Below, one piece after another: positions 49,207 to 58,263 of a stretch of 64,000 nucleotides of DNA. Origin of the DNA: JBEGHD01 sp049334165 (lineage in GTDB: Bacteria; Bacteroidota; Bacteroidia; Flavobacteriales_D; Sanyastnellaceae); the NCBI GenBank assembly GCA_049334165.1, contig JBEGHD010000017.1; one strand, written 5' to 3'. The translations under genes were made by a program, and so were the position numbers. The notes under the pieces were generated by a model, which was not told the origin of the DNA, ran no database searches, and saw only the letters and a program-made list of their open reading frames with translations. Every line of letters begins with the position of its first letter. Position 1 is the first letter of the stretch.

Positions 49207-50601
49207 ATGAGTAGACGACCGATTGACCGGTTGATAAAGCCGATAAGGCTTTTGATGAAAAGCAGTTATTCTATTGGTGTCATCCTTTTTTCCTGTGCGG
49301 TGCTGGCACTTATTGTTGCCAACTCTCCCTGGAGCCACTACTACTTTGAGCTTTGGGAAACACACGTAGTGTTGGGTCCTGAGGGGCACGGTATCAACAA
49401 AACTCTGCATGAGTGGATCAACGATGGCTTGATGTCGGTGTTCTTTTTCCTCATCGGGCTTGAGATAAAGCGCGAGGTGATGGTCGGAAAGCTGTCTACT
49501 TTTCGCCAGGCTGTGCTTCCCATGGGAGCAGCACTTGGCGGGATGATCATTCCGGCCGGACTTTACTTCGTTTTTAATAGTGAGCCGCCAAATGCCGATG
49601 GTTGGGGAATCCCTATGGCTACAGATATCGCATTTTCTTTAGGGCTTCTAGCGGTTGTTAGGTCGAGAGTTCCTCTAGCCGCAAAAGTGTTTCTAACTGC
49701 TCTGGCCATCGTGGATGACCTTGGTGCAGTACTCGTAATTTCGATTTTCTATACCTCGGACTTTTCCCTGCTAAACCTGACTTTAGGACTCGGTTTTCTA
49801 ACACTGATGCTTATCGGTAACGCACTGAGAATTAGAAGTGCCTGGTTTTACGGATTGCTCGGTGGAGTAGGAGTGTGGGTGGCCTTTCTCTTTTCTGGAG
49901 TTCACGCCACCATCGCGGGTGTTTTGGCTGCGTTTACCATTCCCGCTCGTCCGATGCTCAACCGGGAAGAATATCTCGAAAAGCTCAACTATCTGCGCTT
50001 TAAACTCGAGCAAAGTAAGGCTGTGAAAGGCCCAATGCACTCGCCAAATCAGGTGAGCCTTATCGAACAGGTGAAGAGGGTGAGCGACCAGGCACAGACT
50101 CCACTTCAGATGCTGGAGTATACCATGCACGATCTGGTCTACTTTTTAATTCTGCCCATCTTCGCCTTTAGTAATGCCGGAATCGAAATTTCCGGTAATG
50201 TGGGCGAGCTCATTCTGAATCCAATTTGTCTGGGTGTATTCTTCGGTCTGCTGATCGGTAAACCAGTCGGGATCGTGTTTTTCACGAAGATTCTCAGTTG
50301 GCTGGGTGTTGGTCAGCTTGCCCCTGGAGTGAAATGGCGCCATATCTACGGATTAGGATTTCTTGCCGGTATCGGTTTCACGATGTCGCTGTTCATCGCC
50401 AACCTTGCGTTTGTAGGTAATCCAGTTAAAATTGATGCCGCCAAAATCGGGATCTTGCTTTCTGCTATCGTGGCCAGTATCATCGGCCTGGGAATTTTGT
50501 TCTCTGACAAAACCATGGCTAAGGAAGAAGGTGAGGAAGAGGAAGAAAGAGATGTGGACGACATGTCCGATGAGGAGTTAAAAAGCTCTGGCGCTCACTG
50601 A
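49207..50601 (+). CDS. nhaA: Na+/H+ antiporter NhaA
   Basis: 464 aa, longer than E. coli NhaA mainly because of an internal charged loop (about 245-290) and an acidic C-terminal tail (EEGEEEEERDVDDMSDEEL). Twelve membrane segments can be traced. Key blocks are FFFLIGLEIKREVMVG, PMGAALGGMIIPAG, GWGIPMATDIAFSLGLLAV and LAIVDDLGAVLVI with the paired Asp residues that bind Na+ and H+, plus GIGFTMSLFIANLAF. It exports sodium in exchange for protons at the inner membrane, as expected for a marine organism. Its last 7 bases overlap the convergent histidine kinase gene. Confidence 0.95.
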   Translation: MSRRPIDRLIKPIRLLMKSSYSIGVILFSCAVLALIVANSPWSHYYFELWETHVVLGPEGHGINKTLHEWINDGLMSVFFFLIGLEIKREVMVGKLSTFRQAVLPMGAALGGMIIPAGLYFVFNSEPPNADGWGIPMATDIAFSLGLLAVVRSRVPLAAKVFLTALAIVDDLGAVLVISIFYTSDFSLLNLTLGLGFLTLMLIGNALRIRSAWFYGLLGGVGVWVAFLFSGVHATIAGVLAAFTIPARPMLNREEYLEKLNYLRFKLEQSKAVKGPMHSPNQVSLIEQVKRVSDQAQTPLQMLEYTMHDLVYFLILPIFAFSNAGIEISGNVGELILNPICLGVFFGLLIGKPVGIVFFTKILSWLGVGQLAPGVKWRHIYGLGFLAGIGFTMSLFIANLAFVGNPVKIDAAKIGILLSAIVASIIGLGILFSDKTMAKEEGEEEEERDVDDMSDEELKSSGAH

Positions 50602-52013
50602 TCACTGTTTTGCAAGACGGGCAGAGAAAATGAGAAGCTCGTGCCCTTGTTGAGCTCACTCTTCACATGAAATTCGGACTCGTGGAGCTCCAGAATGTTT
50701 TTGACAATGGCCAGTCCAAGGCCGGCTCCCTGTTTTTTCTCAGTTCCCTGATGAAATCGGTTAAAAATATGTGGCAGGTCTTCTTTGGCAATCCCTTTTC
50801 CGGTGTCGCTCACTGTGATCCAAACAAGTTCGCCTTGATGTTTGGCACTGACTTCAATCTGGTCGCCTTCTTCACAAAATTTGATTGAGTTGCTAATCAG
50901 GTTTTGAAAAACTCGATCGATCAAAGCAATGTCGGCTTTCACCTGTGGTAGGTCTACTGGGATTTTTGCCTCAAGTCTAAGTTTCTTTTCGCCAGCTGTG
51001 ATTTTGAAATTATTCAGAATGTCATGAATCAGCTCACCAACATTCAGAGGCTCGGCTTCAAGTTTTCTTTCCTGAGCTTCCAGTTTTGAAAGTTCAAAAA
51101 GCTCCTCTACCAGATTCTTGAGCTTCTCTGTGTTGTTCAACGAAGTGCGCAAATATTTTGTGAATCGCTCGCTGTCAAGGTCGTCTTTCTTGAGAAGCAA
51201 CGTTTCGATGTAGCCGTGAATAGAAGCCAGGGGCGTTCTAAGGTCGTGAGAGACATTTGCGATCAGCTCGCGCCTCAATGCTTCTACTTCATCTCTCTGT
51301 TCAGAAATCTTTCGTTGTTTGACGAACAAGCTCCTCACATTTACGATCATTACGATAGAAATGAGAATAATCACAATGAGCGAGATCCCGATATTCCACC
51401 AGATTTGATCTCTCGATCGGGCGATGTAGTTGTCGAATCGCTCGTCAACTTGCAGAGCTCCGGTGATTTTTCCGTCCTCAGTTTTTAGTGGAACAAATGC
51501 CGAGAGCCAAACGCCATTTTCATCTTCATAGGGCGGGAGCACCCCACCAGTTTCGTACTGTTCGAGAAGTCGGTCAGGGAAATTTCTGTACTCGTGTTTC
51601 CAGTAGGGGTATTCCGCAGAAGTAACGGCCAGGCAAAATTTGTGTCTCGAGCTATCGTAGATCATGGTGTAAATTGGCGATTCCAACTCGTTAACCTCTT
51701 GAGCCTTTTTGAGCTTCTTGTGCATGGCGAAGTAGAGGCTGTCCGATGTGGTGGACTCCAAATCATCTTTTTTCTCATATCTATTGAGAAGTGTGAGGTG
51801 ATCCTTAGCATCAATTTGCATGGCCAGCGTTGATGCAATGCCCTTGAGCTTGGTGAGCTCTTTTTCTTCGAAAATGGAGATCTGCGTGTAGTAATTATTG
51901 ACAGTAATGAAAGTGGCGATCACAATGACTGCGATGAGCGTGAAGGCCATCACCCTGCGATAAGAATCTGTCAATTTCCACCTAATTCTGGACATGGGTC
52001 TAAATATCTGCAA
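50595..52013 (-). CDS. Two-component sensor histidine kinase
   Basis: 472 aa. Two membrane helices (about 23-40 and 207-226) enclose a periplasmic sensor of about 165 residues. Next come a linker coiled coil (KISEQRDEVEALRREL) and the H box NVSHDLRTPLASIHGY with the phospho-acceptor His256, then the N, G1 (ITVSDTGKGIAKEDLPHIFNRFHQG) and G2 (GAGLGLAIVKNILELH) boxes. It autophosphorylates on His and passes phosphate to the adjacent regulator. The start at 52013 overlaps the regulator gene by 14 bases; a start at 51995 would avoid overlap. The signal is unknown. Confidence 0.95.
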   Translation of the reverse strand: MQIFRPMSRIRWKLTDSYRRVMAFTLIAVIVIATFITVNNYYTQISIFEEKELTKLKGIASTLAMQIDAKDHLTLLNRYEKKDDLESTTSDSLYFAMHKKLKKAQEVNELESPIYTMIYDSSRHKFCLAVTSAEYPYWKHEYRNFPDRLLEQYETGGVLPPYEDENGVWLSAFVPLKTEDGKITGALQVDERFDNYIARSRDQIWWNIGISLIVIILISIVMIVNVRSLFVKQRKISEQRDEVEALRRELIANVSHDLRTPLASIHGYIETLLLKKDDLDSERFTKYLRTSLNNTEKLKNLVEELFELSKLEAQERKLEAEPLNVGELIHDILNNFKITAGEKKLRLEAKIPVDLPQVKADIALIDRVFQNLISNSIKFCEEGDQIEVSAKHQGELVWITVSDTGKGIAKEDLPHIFNRFHQGTEKKQGAGLGLAIVKNILELHESEFHVKSELNKGTSFSFSLPVLQNSDQ

Positions 52014-52692
52014 ATCTATAACCTACGCCCCATGTGGTAAGCACATATTCTGGTTTGTTTGGATCTTTTTCAACCTTGGAGCGAAGTCGGTTGATGTGTG
52101 AGTTCACGGTGTGCTCGTAACCTTCAAAATCGTAGCTCCAGACCAGGTTTAGCAAGTCCTTTCTGTCGTAAGTCACTCCGGGGTTGGATGCTAGCAGATA
52201 GAGCAGGTCAAACTCTTTGGGGGTGAGTTCGAGTCGTTCATTTCTAAGAATCACTTTTCTCTTTGCCTTGTCGATCTCCAGGTCTTTGAACTTTATGATC
52301 TCCGCCTTTTCTTCTGGTGTTTTGTCAATTTCTACCCTACGCAAAATCGCCTTAACTCGCGCCACGAGTTCGCGAATACTAAAAGGCTTGGTCATGTAAT
52401 CATCGGCTCCTGTTTCAAGACCCAACACTTTGTCGATTTCCTCGCTGCGAGCTGTCAACATGAGAATAGGACTCTGAACGTCTTCTTTGCGCAAACCTTT
52501 GCAGATATCAATTCCGTTTTTTTCCGGGAGGTTGATATCCAGAATCATGAGATCAAACGGATTGTTGAGCGCATATTCATAGCCCTCTTGTCCGCTGCGG
52601 AAAGCTTTCACAGAACAATCTAAATCTTCGAGGTGCAACTGCACCAATTCAGAAATGTCCTTTTCATCCTCTATGATCACCACCTTTTTCAT
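52000..52692 (-). CDS. OmpR/PhoB-family response regulator
   Basis: 230 aa. The receiver domain (1-120) has the acidic pair in IIEDEKD, phospho-acceptor Asp52 (MILDINLPEKNG), LMLTARSEE and DYMTKPFSIRELVAR with the conserved Lys. The winged-helix domain (about 130-230) has LELTPKEFDLLYLLASNPG, the recognition segment HTVNSHINRLRSKVEKD and TTWGVGYRF. First gene of a two-gene unit with the kinase, so phosphotransfer partners are clear. Targets are unknown. Confidence 0.95.
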   Translation of the reverse strand: MKKVVIIEDEKDISELVQLHLEDLDCSVKAFRSGQEGYEYALNNPFDLMILDINLPEKNGIDICKGLRKEDVQSPILMLTARSEEIDKVLGLETGADDYMTKPFSIRELVARVKAILRRVEIDKTPEEKAEIIKFKDLEIDKAKRKVILRNERLELTPKEFDLLYLLASNPGVTYDRKDLLNLVWSYDFEGYEHTVNSHINRLRSKVEKDPNKPEYVLTTWGVGYRFADI

Positions 52693-53130
52693 ACTACGAG
52701 TTTAAGAATTTCAAAAGTTTACAATTAGAATTCCAAGATTTATCTACAAAGATCACAGTCAGAAAGTGAATATTTATCACAAGGATGTGACGATTTTAAA
52801 TTGAATTATGGCTACTTGCCGATAAGTCAATGGATTGGCGTTGTGAGATTCTCGTGATAATTTACTCTCTACTAAGCTTTACTTTTGATAGATGAAACCT
52901 GCCTCTACTGCGATTAATGAAATTAAGCGGAGTAGCTTTAAAAGTTAGGTTAAGTTTAGTTGTTAGTGAAATCCCTGTCGGAATCCGATGGGGATTTTTT
53001 TTACTCAATAATTTGAAAATCCTGCGTTCTGATAAATCGAAATGCGTCCTTAATCAAAAATTGCCGCTGGTGTAAACAATTGCCACAGCTCAACGAAAAT
53101 AACGATCATTGCAGTGAAATAATTTAAAAT
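52693..53130 (+). other. Intergenic region between divergent regulator and protease genes
   Basis: No protein gene is seen. It contains a possible small-RNA unit at 52880-53002, described separately. The remainder is AT-rich, and no full TTG-N19-TAnnTTTG promoter for the protease was found. Confidence 0.5.
52880..53002 (+). ncRNA. Candidate small RNA or leader: promoter box plus orphan terminator
   Basis: TACTTTTG at 52880-52887 fits the -7 box. About 80 bases later aaatccc (52969-52975) and gggattt (52991-52997), with an inner tcgga/tccga stem, are followed by a run of T residues. No ORF lies between, and the upstream gene runs on the other strand, so the terminator has no coding gene to serve. 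A transcript of about 105 nt, or an attenuated leader for the subtilase, would explain it. No -33 element is seen. Confidence 0.35.
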
Positions 53131-54780
53131 ATGAGAATATTGACTTTTGCGAAAGCACTGTGCATTGCCGCAGTTTTGGCTTTGCCTTTTTCAGGAACTG
53201 CCCAAACCGTAATCAATTTCGAATCAGCTCCGGATGACTGGTTCCACAGGGATATTGACAACGACAAAATTCCCGGTGTTTCTACGATGCGTGCCTACGA
53301 ACTCGTGAGAGATCGTCAGCCGAAGAAAAAAATAGTTGTTGCAGTTATCGACAGTGGAGTGGACATCGCTCATGAAGATCTTCGCGAGGTGATCTGGACC
53401 AACGAGGATGAGATAACTGGGAACGGAATTGATGATGACGGAAATGGCTACGTAGACGATATCCATGGATGGAGTTTTATTGGCGGACCCACGGGGGATG
53501 TGCATTACGATAATCTCGAGTTTACCAGGGTTTACAAAGGCCTGATGGACAAGTACGAAGGGAAGGCAAGAGAGGAAATCTCTAAGGAGAACAAAGAGGA
53601 ATATGAAAAATTCCTCAGCATGAAAAAGCAATACAGAAAACGAGTAGAAGAAGCCGAAGCAAATCTTCAAGAGATGGCTCAGGTAGTTTCAGTCTTCGAA
53701 ATGGCAGACAAAACTTTTGCTCAGGAGCTTGGGGAAGATTACACCACCGATGAACTGGCAGAGTACGAACCGGAAGATCCAAGAATGAAAGACCTCAAGC
53801 AGTTCATTCTACACATCAAAGAAAATGGCCTCGAAGAGCAGCTGACTGCAGGCTACGAACACTATCAGCAAACGCTCGATTATAGCTACGATCTGGAGTT
53901 TGATCCTCGCGATATAGTTGGTGATAACTACGAAGATAAAAGTGAAAAGTACTACGGAAATAATCACATTACTGGCCCTGCTGCAGAACACGGAACGCAC
54001 GTAGCAGGAATTATTGCAGCTGAACGCAACAATGGCGTGGGAATGGACGGCATTGCCAATAACGTAGAAATCATGGTTTTGAGAGCTGTGCCGATGGGAG
54101 ATGAGCGCGATAAGGACATCGCAAACTCAATCTACTATGCAGTTGACAACGGAGCCAACATCATCAATATGAGTTTCGGAAAGAGTTACTCTCCTTACAA
54201 GGAAGTTGTGGATGAAGCCGTGCAGTATGCCGAAGAAAAAGGTGTTTTGCTCATCCACGCTGCCGGAAACTCCAGCAAGGACAACGATAATTCAGATAAT
54301 TTTCCTAACCCTGAATTTCGCGATTCAAAGGATATGGCCGATAACTGGATCGAAGTGGGAGCCTCTACTTTTCAGGACAACGAAAGTCTGGTTGCCAGTT
54401 TTTCCAACTACGGAAGGAAGTCTGTAGATCTTTTTGCTCCGGGGATGGACATTTACAGCACGGTGCCTGGAAGTGAATACAAAAACAACAGCGGTACAAG
54501 CATGGCCGCTCCTGTCGTAGCTGGAGTAGCTGCACTTGTTTGGTCTTATTTTCCCGAACTCACGTCTGACGAACTCAGGGAAGTAATCATCGACTCTTGT
54601 GTTGATTACAGAAGGTTGAAGGTTACTAAACCTGGAAGTCAACAGCAGATGGCCAGCTCTGAGGATGGTGAGAAACCGAAAGTCGAGACAATTAAATTTA
54701 AGAAGCTGAGCAAAACCGGAGGTGTAGTTAATGCTTACCACGCCATGAAGAAGGCTCAGAAAGTTGCCCAAAAGAAATAG
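53131..54780 (+). CDS. Secreted subtilisin-like serine protease (S8) with a helical insertion
   Basis: 549 aa. A signal peptide (LCIAAVLALPFSGTAQ) is followed within 50 residues by the catalytic domain, so there is no classic I9 propeptide. Catalytic residues are Asp74 (VVAVIDSGVD), His287 (EHGTHVAGIIAAERNNGVG) and Ser457 (NNSGTSMAAPVVAGVAALVW), with oxyanion Asn381 (HAAGNSS). Asp and His are 213 residues apart, against a few tens in subtilisin. The insert (about 130-275) is highly charged and helical (KYEGKAREEISKENKEEYEKF, RKRVEEAEANLQEM). It could be an internal inhibitor or a substrate-recruiting arm. No T9SS tail is present, so periplasmic or Sec-exported outer-membrane location is expected. 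Confidence 0.92.
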   Translation: MRILTFAKALCIAAVLALPFSGTAQTVINFESAPDDWFHRDIDNDKIPGVSTMRAYELVRDRQPKKKIVVAVIDSGVDIAHEDLREVIWTNEDEITGNGIDDDGNGYVDDIHGWSFIGGPTGDVHYDNLEFTRVYKGLMDKYEGKAREEISKENKEEYEKFLSMKKQYRKRVEEAEANLQEMAQVVSVFEMADKTFAQELGEDYTTDELAEYEPEDPRMKDLKQFILHIKENGLEEQLTAGYEHYQQTLDYSYDLEFDPRDIVGDNYEDKSEKYYGNNHITGPAAEHGTHVAGIIAAERNNGVGMDGIANNVEIMVLRAVPMGDERDKDIANSIYYAVDNGANIINMSFGKSYSPYKEVVDEAVQYAEEKGVLLIHAAGNSSKDNDNSDNFPNPEFRDSKDMADNWIEVGASTFQDNESLVASFSNYGRKSVDLFAPGMDIYSTVPGSEYKNNSGTSMAAPVVAGVAALVWSYFPELTSDELREVIIDSCVDYRRLKVTKPGSQQQMASSEDGEKPKVETIKFKKLSKTGGVVNAYHAMKKAQKVAQKK

Positions 54781-54808
54781 AAACTGAATCTAATTCGGTT
54801 GAAAGCAT

Positions 54809-56152
54809 TTAGAGCTGCTCTTGTTTCAGGAGTGGCTCTTCTTTTTTGTCATTTCTTTTGTAAGGTCTGATAATAAGTCTGATGTCCCTTGCAAATCGGA
54901 AGTAGTTGTACATCCAGTTGAAGAGGACAAGCATTTTGTTTCTGAATCCTACCAAAGCAATCAGGTGGATAAACATCCAAACGAACCAGGCAAAAGCTCC
55001 CTGGAATTTCCAATTTGGAAGATCCACGACAGCTTTGTTACGACCAATTGTAGCCATGGATCCCGGGTCGGAATATTCAAATTCAATGGGTTCTTTTCCC
55101 TTTAGAGAAAGCAAAATATTTTTTCCAAGTCTTTTTCCCTGCTGAATCGCCACTTGTGCGAGTTGTGGATGTCCTTCTGGAAATTTTTCAGTTTTCATAA
55201 AGGCGAGGTCACCAATGCAGTAAATATTTTCTGAACCTTTTACCCTGCTGTACCGATCCACCTCTACGCGGTTTCCTTTGACAATGGAGTCAGCAGGAAT
55301 ACCCTGAACGGTGCTGCCTTTCACTCCAGCAGCCCAAATCAGGGTTTGCGATAAAAAGGGCTTTCCCTGGTTTGCGGTTGCCCGTTTTCCATCGTAGTCG
55401 GTGATCATGGTGTTGAGCCAAATATTCACACCGAGGTCTTTGAGGTATTTTTTTGCTTTTGCAGAAGCTTCCTCACTCATTGGAGGAAGTAATTGACCAG
55501 CTCCCTCCACGAGGTTGATTTTCATTTGACGCAAATCGAGGTCTGGATAATCTTTTGGAAGAACGTGCTTTTTGAGCTCGGCCAGTGCTCCGGCTAGCTC
55601 CACGCCTGTCGGACCTCCGCCAACGATCACGATGTTCATCAGCGATTCGCGCTCCTTCAAGTCTTCAGTCAACAGAGCAGCCTCAAAATTTTGTAGAATC
55701 AAGCTACGAATGTTGAGCGCTTCGGGCACGCTTTTCATCGGCATGCTTTCCTCCTCGATTTGCTTTTGACCAAAGAAGTTAGTGATAGAACCTGTGCACA
55801 GAACCAGATAGTCGTAATCGAGTACTCCGATGTTAGTCACCACCTGATTTTCTTTTGGTTTCACACCCAGCACTTCAGCCATGCGAAAGGTGAAGTTGCG
55901 GTGATTTTTGAAAATGTTGCGGTGAGGATAGGCAATTGAGTCGGGTTCCAGCCCTGCAGTTGCCACCTGGTAGAGCAAAGGTTGAAAAGTGTGGTAGTTG
56001 TTTTTGTCGAACATCACTACCTGAACGTCTTTTCCTTTAAACTGCTTGGCAAGGTTGAGACCGGCAAACCCTCCGCCAACAATTACTACTCTGGGAATCT
56101 CTAAATCGGGAATATTCACTCTGACTTGCGTTTTGATTCTACTCTTCAACAA
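54809..56152 (-). CDS. ndh: Type II NADH:quinone oxidoreductase (NDH-2)
   Basis: 447 aa. Two dinucleotide-binding motifs are present: VVIVGGGFAGLNLAKQF for FAD near the N terminus and NIVIVGGGPTGVELAGALAEL for NADH at about 172-192. NNYHTFQPLLYQVATAGLEPDSIAYPHRNI, YDYLVLCTGS, AAGVKGSTV and IYCIGDLAF are family blocks. The C terminus (FVWMFIHLIALVGFRNKMLVLFNWMYNYF) is the amphipathic membrane-binding region. It oxidises NADH and reduces quinone without proton pumping. Convergent with the protease gene; divergent from the pseudouridine synthase gene. Confidence 0.9.
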   Translation of the reverse strand: MLKSRIKTQVRVNIPDLEIPRVVIVGGGFAGLNLAKQFKGKDVQVVMFDKNNYHTFQPLLYQVATAGLEPDSIAYPHRNIFKNHRNFTFRMAEVLGVKPKENQVVTNIGVLDYDYLVLCTGSITNFFGQKQIEEESMPMKSVPEALNIRSLILQNFEAALLTEDLKERESLMNIVIVGGGPTGVELAGALAELKKHVLPKDYPDLDLRQMKINLVEGAGQLLPPMSEEASAKAKKYLKDLGVNIWLNTMITDYDGKRATANQGKPFLSQTLIWAAGVKGSTVQGIPADSIVKGNRVEVDRYSRVKGSENIYCIGDLAFMKTEKFPEGHPQLAQVAIQQGKRLGKNILLSLKGKEPIEFEYSDPGSMATIGRNKAVVDLPNWKFQGAFAWFVWMFIHLIALVGFRNKMLVLFNWMYNYFRFARDIRLIIRPYKRNDKKEEPLLKQEQL

Positions 56153-56244
56153 ATCTAATCCTAAAATGATTAAAGGTATTTTTAGTCGACCGATAAACTG
56201 CCGTGAATAATTTCAATTCTGATCACAAAGCTTTGCGCAAAACC

Positions 56245-56252
56245 TATCTTTG
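56245..56252 (+). promoter_or_regulatory. Candidate -7 box of the pseudouridine synthase gene
   Basis: TATCTTTG fits TAnnTTTG, 20 bases before the ATG at 56273, giving a very short leader. No TTG at the expected distance is seen. Confidence 0.4.
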
Positions 56253-56272
56253 CATTCAATTATAAGGACGCG

Positions 56273-57151
56273 ATGAAATTTAAGGTAGAAAAAGACAGTA
56301 CACTGCTCGAGGTGATCATGGAAGAAGTAGGCTACACTTCCAAAACCAAAGGGCGAAAACTTATTAAGGCTGGAAGCGTGCACGTGGATGGAAACTCGGT
56401 TTCGATTCCTTCGGCTGAAGTGAAGAGTGGGCAAAATATTTCTATTGAAGATCGCATGCATCGTCCGGAAGTGAAAAAAGCTACAATTCCGTACAGCATT
56501 TTGCTGGATCACGACAAGTTTGTTGCTGTGGAAAAGCCCGCAGGAGTGGCTTCGATTTCTAAGAATAAGAAAATGAAATCAGCACTGGGAGAGATGATCC
56601 GCGGTTACAAATCAGAGCATCCAGATGCCGAAGACCTTTTTCTGATTAATAAGATCGATAAGCGGGAATCTGGCGTGCTGATTTTTGCAAAAGGACTGAG
56701 AGCTCGAAAAGACATTGAAGCACTTTGGTCGCAATCCAACTGTCGCTATTACGCACTGGTTGAGGGAGACGTTGAAAAAGAGGATGGACACCTGATATCT
56801 CACTTTGTCCGCAACAAGATTGGTCTGCTCAAACCCTCTGGCGATAAGGCAAAATCGCGCGAAGCAGAAATGAACTGGCGCAAAATGAAGCAGGGCTCAG
56901 GCTACACCCTCTTGAAGATCGATCCTGAAACGGATATCAAAAACCAATTGCGCGCGCAACTCAGCTTGATGGGGCATCCCGTGGTTGGTGACGATCGCTA
57001 CGGCTCTACAATAAAAGGCTTCGGAAGAGTTGGGCTTCACTTGTTTTCAATTGACTTAAAAATCGATAAAGCAGAGCCAATCACAGTAAAAACCAGTGTC
57101 CCTCGTGAGTTTCTTAACATGATTAAGGAGCACAATAAAAAGCAAAAATAA
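56273..57151 (+). CDS. Divergent RluA-family pseudouridine synthase with N-terminal S4 domain
   Basis: 292 aa. An S4 RNA-binding domain (about 15-65; KTKGRKLIKAGSVHVDGNSV) precedes the synthase domain. DKFVAVEKPAGVAS matches family motif I. The catalytic motif normally written HRLDxxTSG reads INKIDKRESGVLIFAK, keeping the catalytic Asp but changing His-Arg-Leu and the Thr. The motif III equivalent is DIKNQLRAQLSLMGHPVVGDDRYG, where the usual H is N. It isomerises uridine in rRNA or tRNA; the changes may alter the target. Single gene. Confidence 0.8.
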   Translation: MKFKVEKDSTLLEVIMEEVGYTSKTKGRKLIKAGSVHVDGNSVSIPSAEVKSGQNISIEDRMHRPEVKKATIPYSILLDHDKFVAVEKPAGVASISKNKKMKSALGEMIRGYKSEHPDAEDLFLINKIDKRESGVLIFAKGLRARKDIEALWSQSNCRYYALVEGDVEKEDGHLISHFVRNKIGLLKPSGDKAKSREAEMNWRKMKQGSGYTLLKIDPETDIKNQLRAQLSLMGHPVVGDDRYGSTIKGFGRVGLHLFSIDLKIDKAEPITVKTSVPREFLNMIKEHNKKQK

Positions 57152-57156
57152 ACCTG

Positions 57157-57182
57157 CCCCATCCTTCGACAGAGCAGGCTTA
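57157..57182 (-). terminator. Weak hairpin after the coiled-coil lipoprotein gene
   Basis: aacctgc and gcaggctt can pair across about 11 bases. It lies between converging genes and lacks a strong T run in either direction. Confidence 0.35.
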
Positions 57183-57210
57183 ATTATTAGGTAGGCACTG
57201 CAGCACTTAT

Positions 57211-58041
57211 CTACTTCACCACTACAGTCAGGTATTTCGACACCGACCAGAATTTTTCGGCATCGAGAATTTCGATGTATTCGATTTGCTCTTCGCCAAC
57301 CACGCGAAACGAATCGTTGGGGTGGTTGGTGATAATTTCGACTTTTTTGCTCATGATCGGAATGCGGTTCACTTCCTCAATGTCGATTTCGGTGAAGTAT
57401 TTTTTATTGAATTCCGGTGTGAGACTTTTCACTGCACCAATTCCCAATATTCCGCCTCTCTTTTCCACGACCGCTTTTTCTTTCAGCTCTTCAAAAGTTC
57501 CAAATGCAAACCAGGCCTTGTCCAGTTCATCTTCTTTTTGTTCCACTGTTCTCACTAATTCTTCGGCCTGGGCACGCTGTGCTTCCAGAGCTATCTGGCT
57601 GTCGGTGAGTTTTGATTGAAGCTGATCGACTTCTTCAAACTGATCCTCCAGGTGATTTCGCATAGTAGCGAGCTGTCGGTCGTAGGCTTTAAAGTCCGCC
57701 TCGTTTTTGCGAAGCTTCGATTCCATCACTGAAAGTTCGTAGCGACTTTGCTCGAGAAAATCTTCAATAAGAATCAGCTTTTGATCGATAGAAGATTTTG
57801 AGAACTCAGCATCGTTCGTTGAAACTGCCAGCGGCTTATTTCGCAGCCGGATTTGTTGCAATCGATGATCGAGTCGGTTTAGCACATCGCGGTAGTTTTC
57901 GATCTGCTTGTTTTTATCGATCGCTGCGTTGATCAAAGTTTTGTTTTGCTCTTTGAGGGTTTCTTCGCGACTCTTGTCATCAGAAGAGCAGGCTGTGGCA
58001 AAAAGTGCTACTAAGGCGAAAATGAAAATTGAGTTTTTCAT
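57211..58041 (-). CDS. Coiled-coil lipoprotein of unknown function
   Basis: 276 aa. Lipoprotein signal MKNSIFIFALVALFATAC, Cys18. Residues about 25-175 are a long heptad-rich coiled coil (EETLKEQNKTLINAAIDKNKQI, YELSVMESKLRKNEADFKAYDRQL, EELVRTVEQKEDELDKAW). A compact C-terminal domain follows (about 178-276: FGTFEELKEKAVVEKRGGILGIGAVKSL, EVEIITNHPNDSFRV-type beta strands, ILDAEKFWSVSKYLTVVV). I recall similar lipoproteins as common in Bacteroidota with no assigned role. Followed by a weak hairpin. Confidence 0.75.
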   Translation of the reverse strand: MKNSIFIFALVALFATACSSDDKSREETLKEQNKTLINAAIDKNKQIENYRDVLNRLDHRLQQIRLRNKPLAVSTNDAEFSKSSIDQKLILIEDFLEQSRYELSVMESKLRKNEADFKAYDRQLATMRNHLEDQFEEVDQLQSKLTDSQIALEAQRAQAEELVRTVEQKEDELDKAWFAFGTFEELKEKAVVEKRGGILGIGAVKSLTPEFNKKYFTEIDIEEVNRIPIMSKKVEIITNHPNDSFRVVGEEQIEYIEILDAEKFWSVSKYLTVVVK

Positions 58042-58186
58042 GGCTCCAGGTGTTTTAAAAAATTCGACAAAGGAGAGCTAAGTCGGGGGAAGGTTGTTGG
58101 TAATAAAACACTACGTTCGGCTGATGTATTGCTACAGCCCGCTGCCAGAGGCCAATCTTTAGTTCTTTTTAACAGACCTAAAATGC

Positions 58187-58222
58187 AAACGGCCTCGCCA
58201 AACTGAATTGACGAGGCCGTTT
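58187..58222 (-). terminator. Hairpin after the 46-residue ORF
   Basis: aaacggcctcg and cgaggccgttt form a perfect 11-bp stem with a 14-base loop, 41 bases past the small ORF stop on the minus strand. The T tract is short (ttt, then gcatttt), so termination is likely but not ideal. Confidence 0.65.
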
Positions 58223-58263
58223 AAATCTTTAAAGTTAGGTTGATAAACTGAGACGAACTCAGG

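Noticed and set aside
49207..50601. Frame error in nhaA because of its long acidic tail and overlap with the kinase gene
   Set aside because: The reading frame is clean throughout, and the 7-bp convergent overlap is compatible with two intact C termini.
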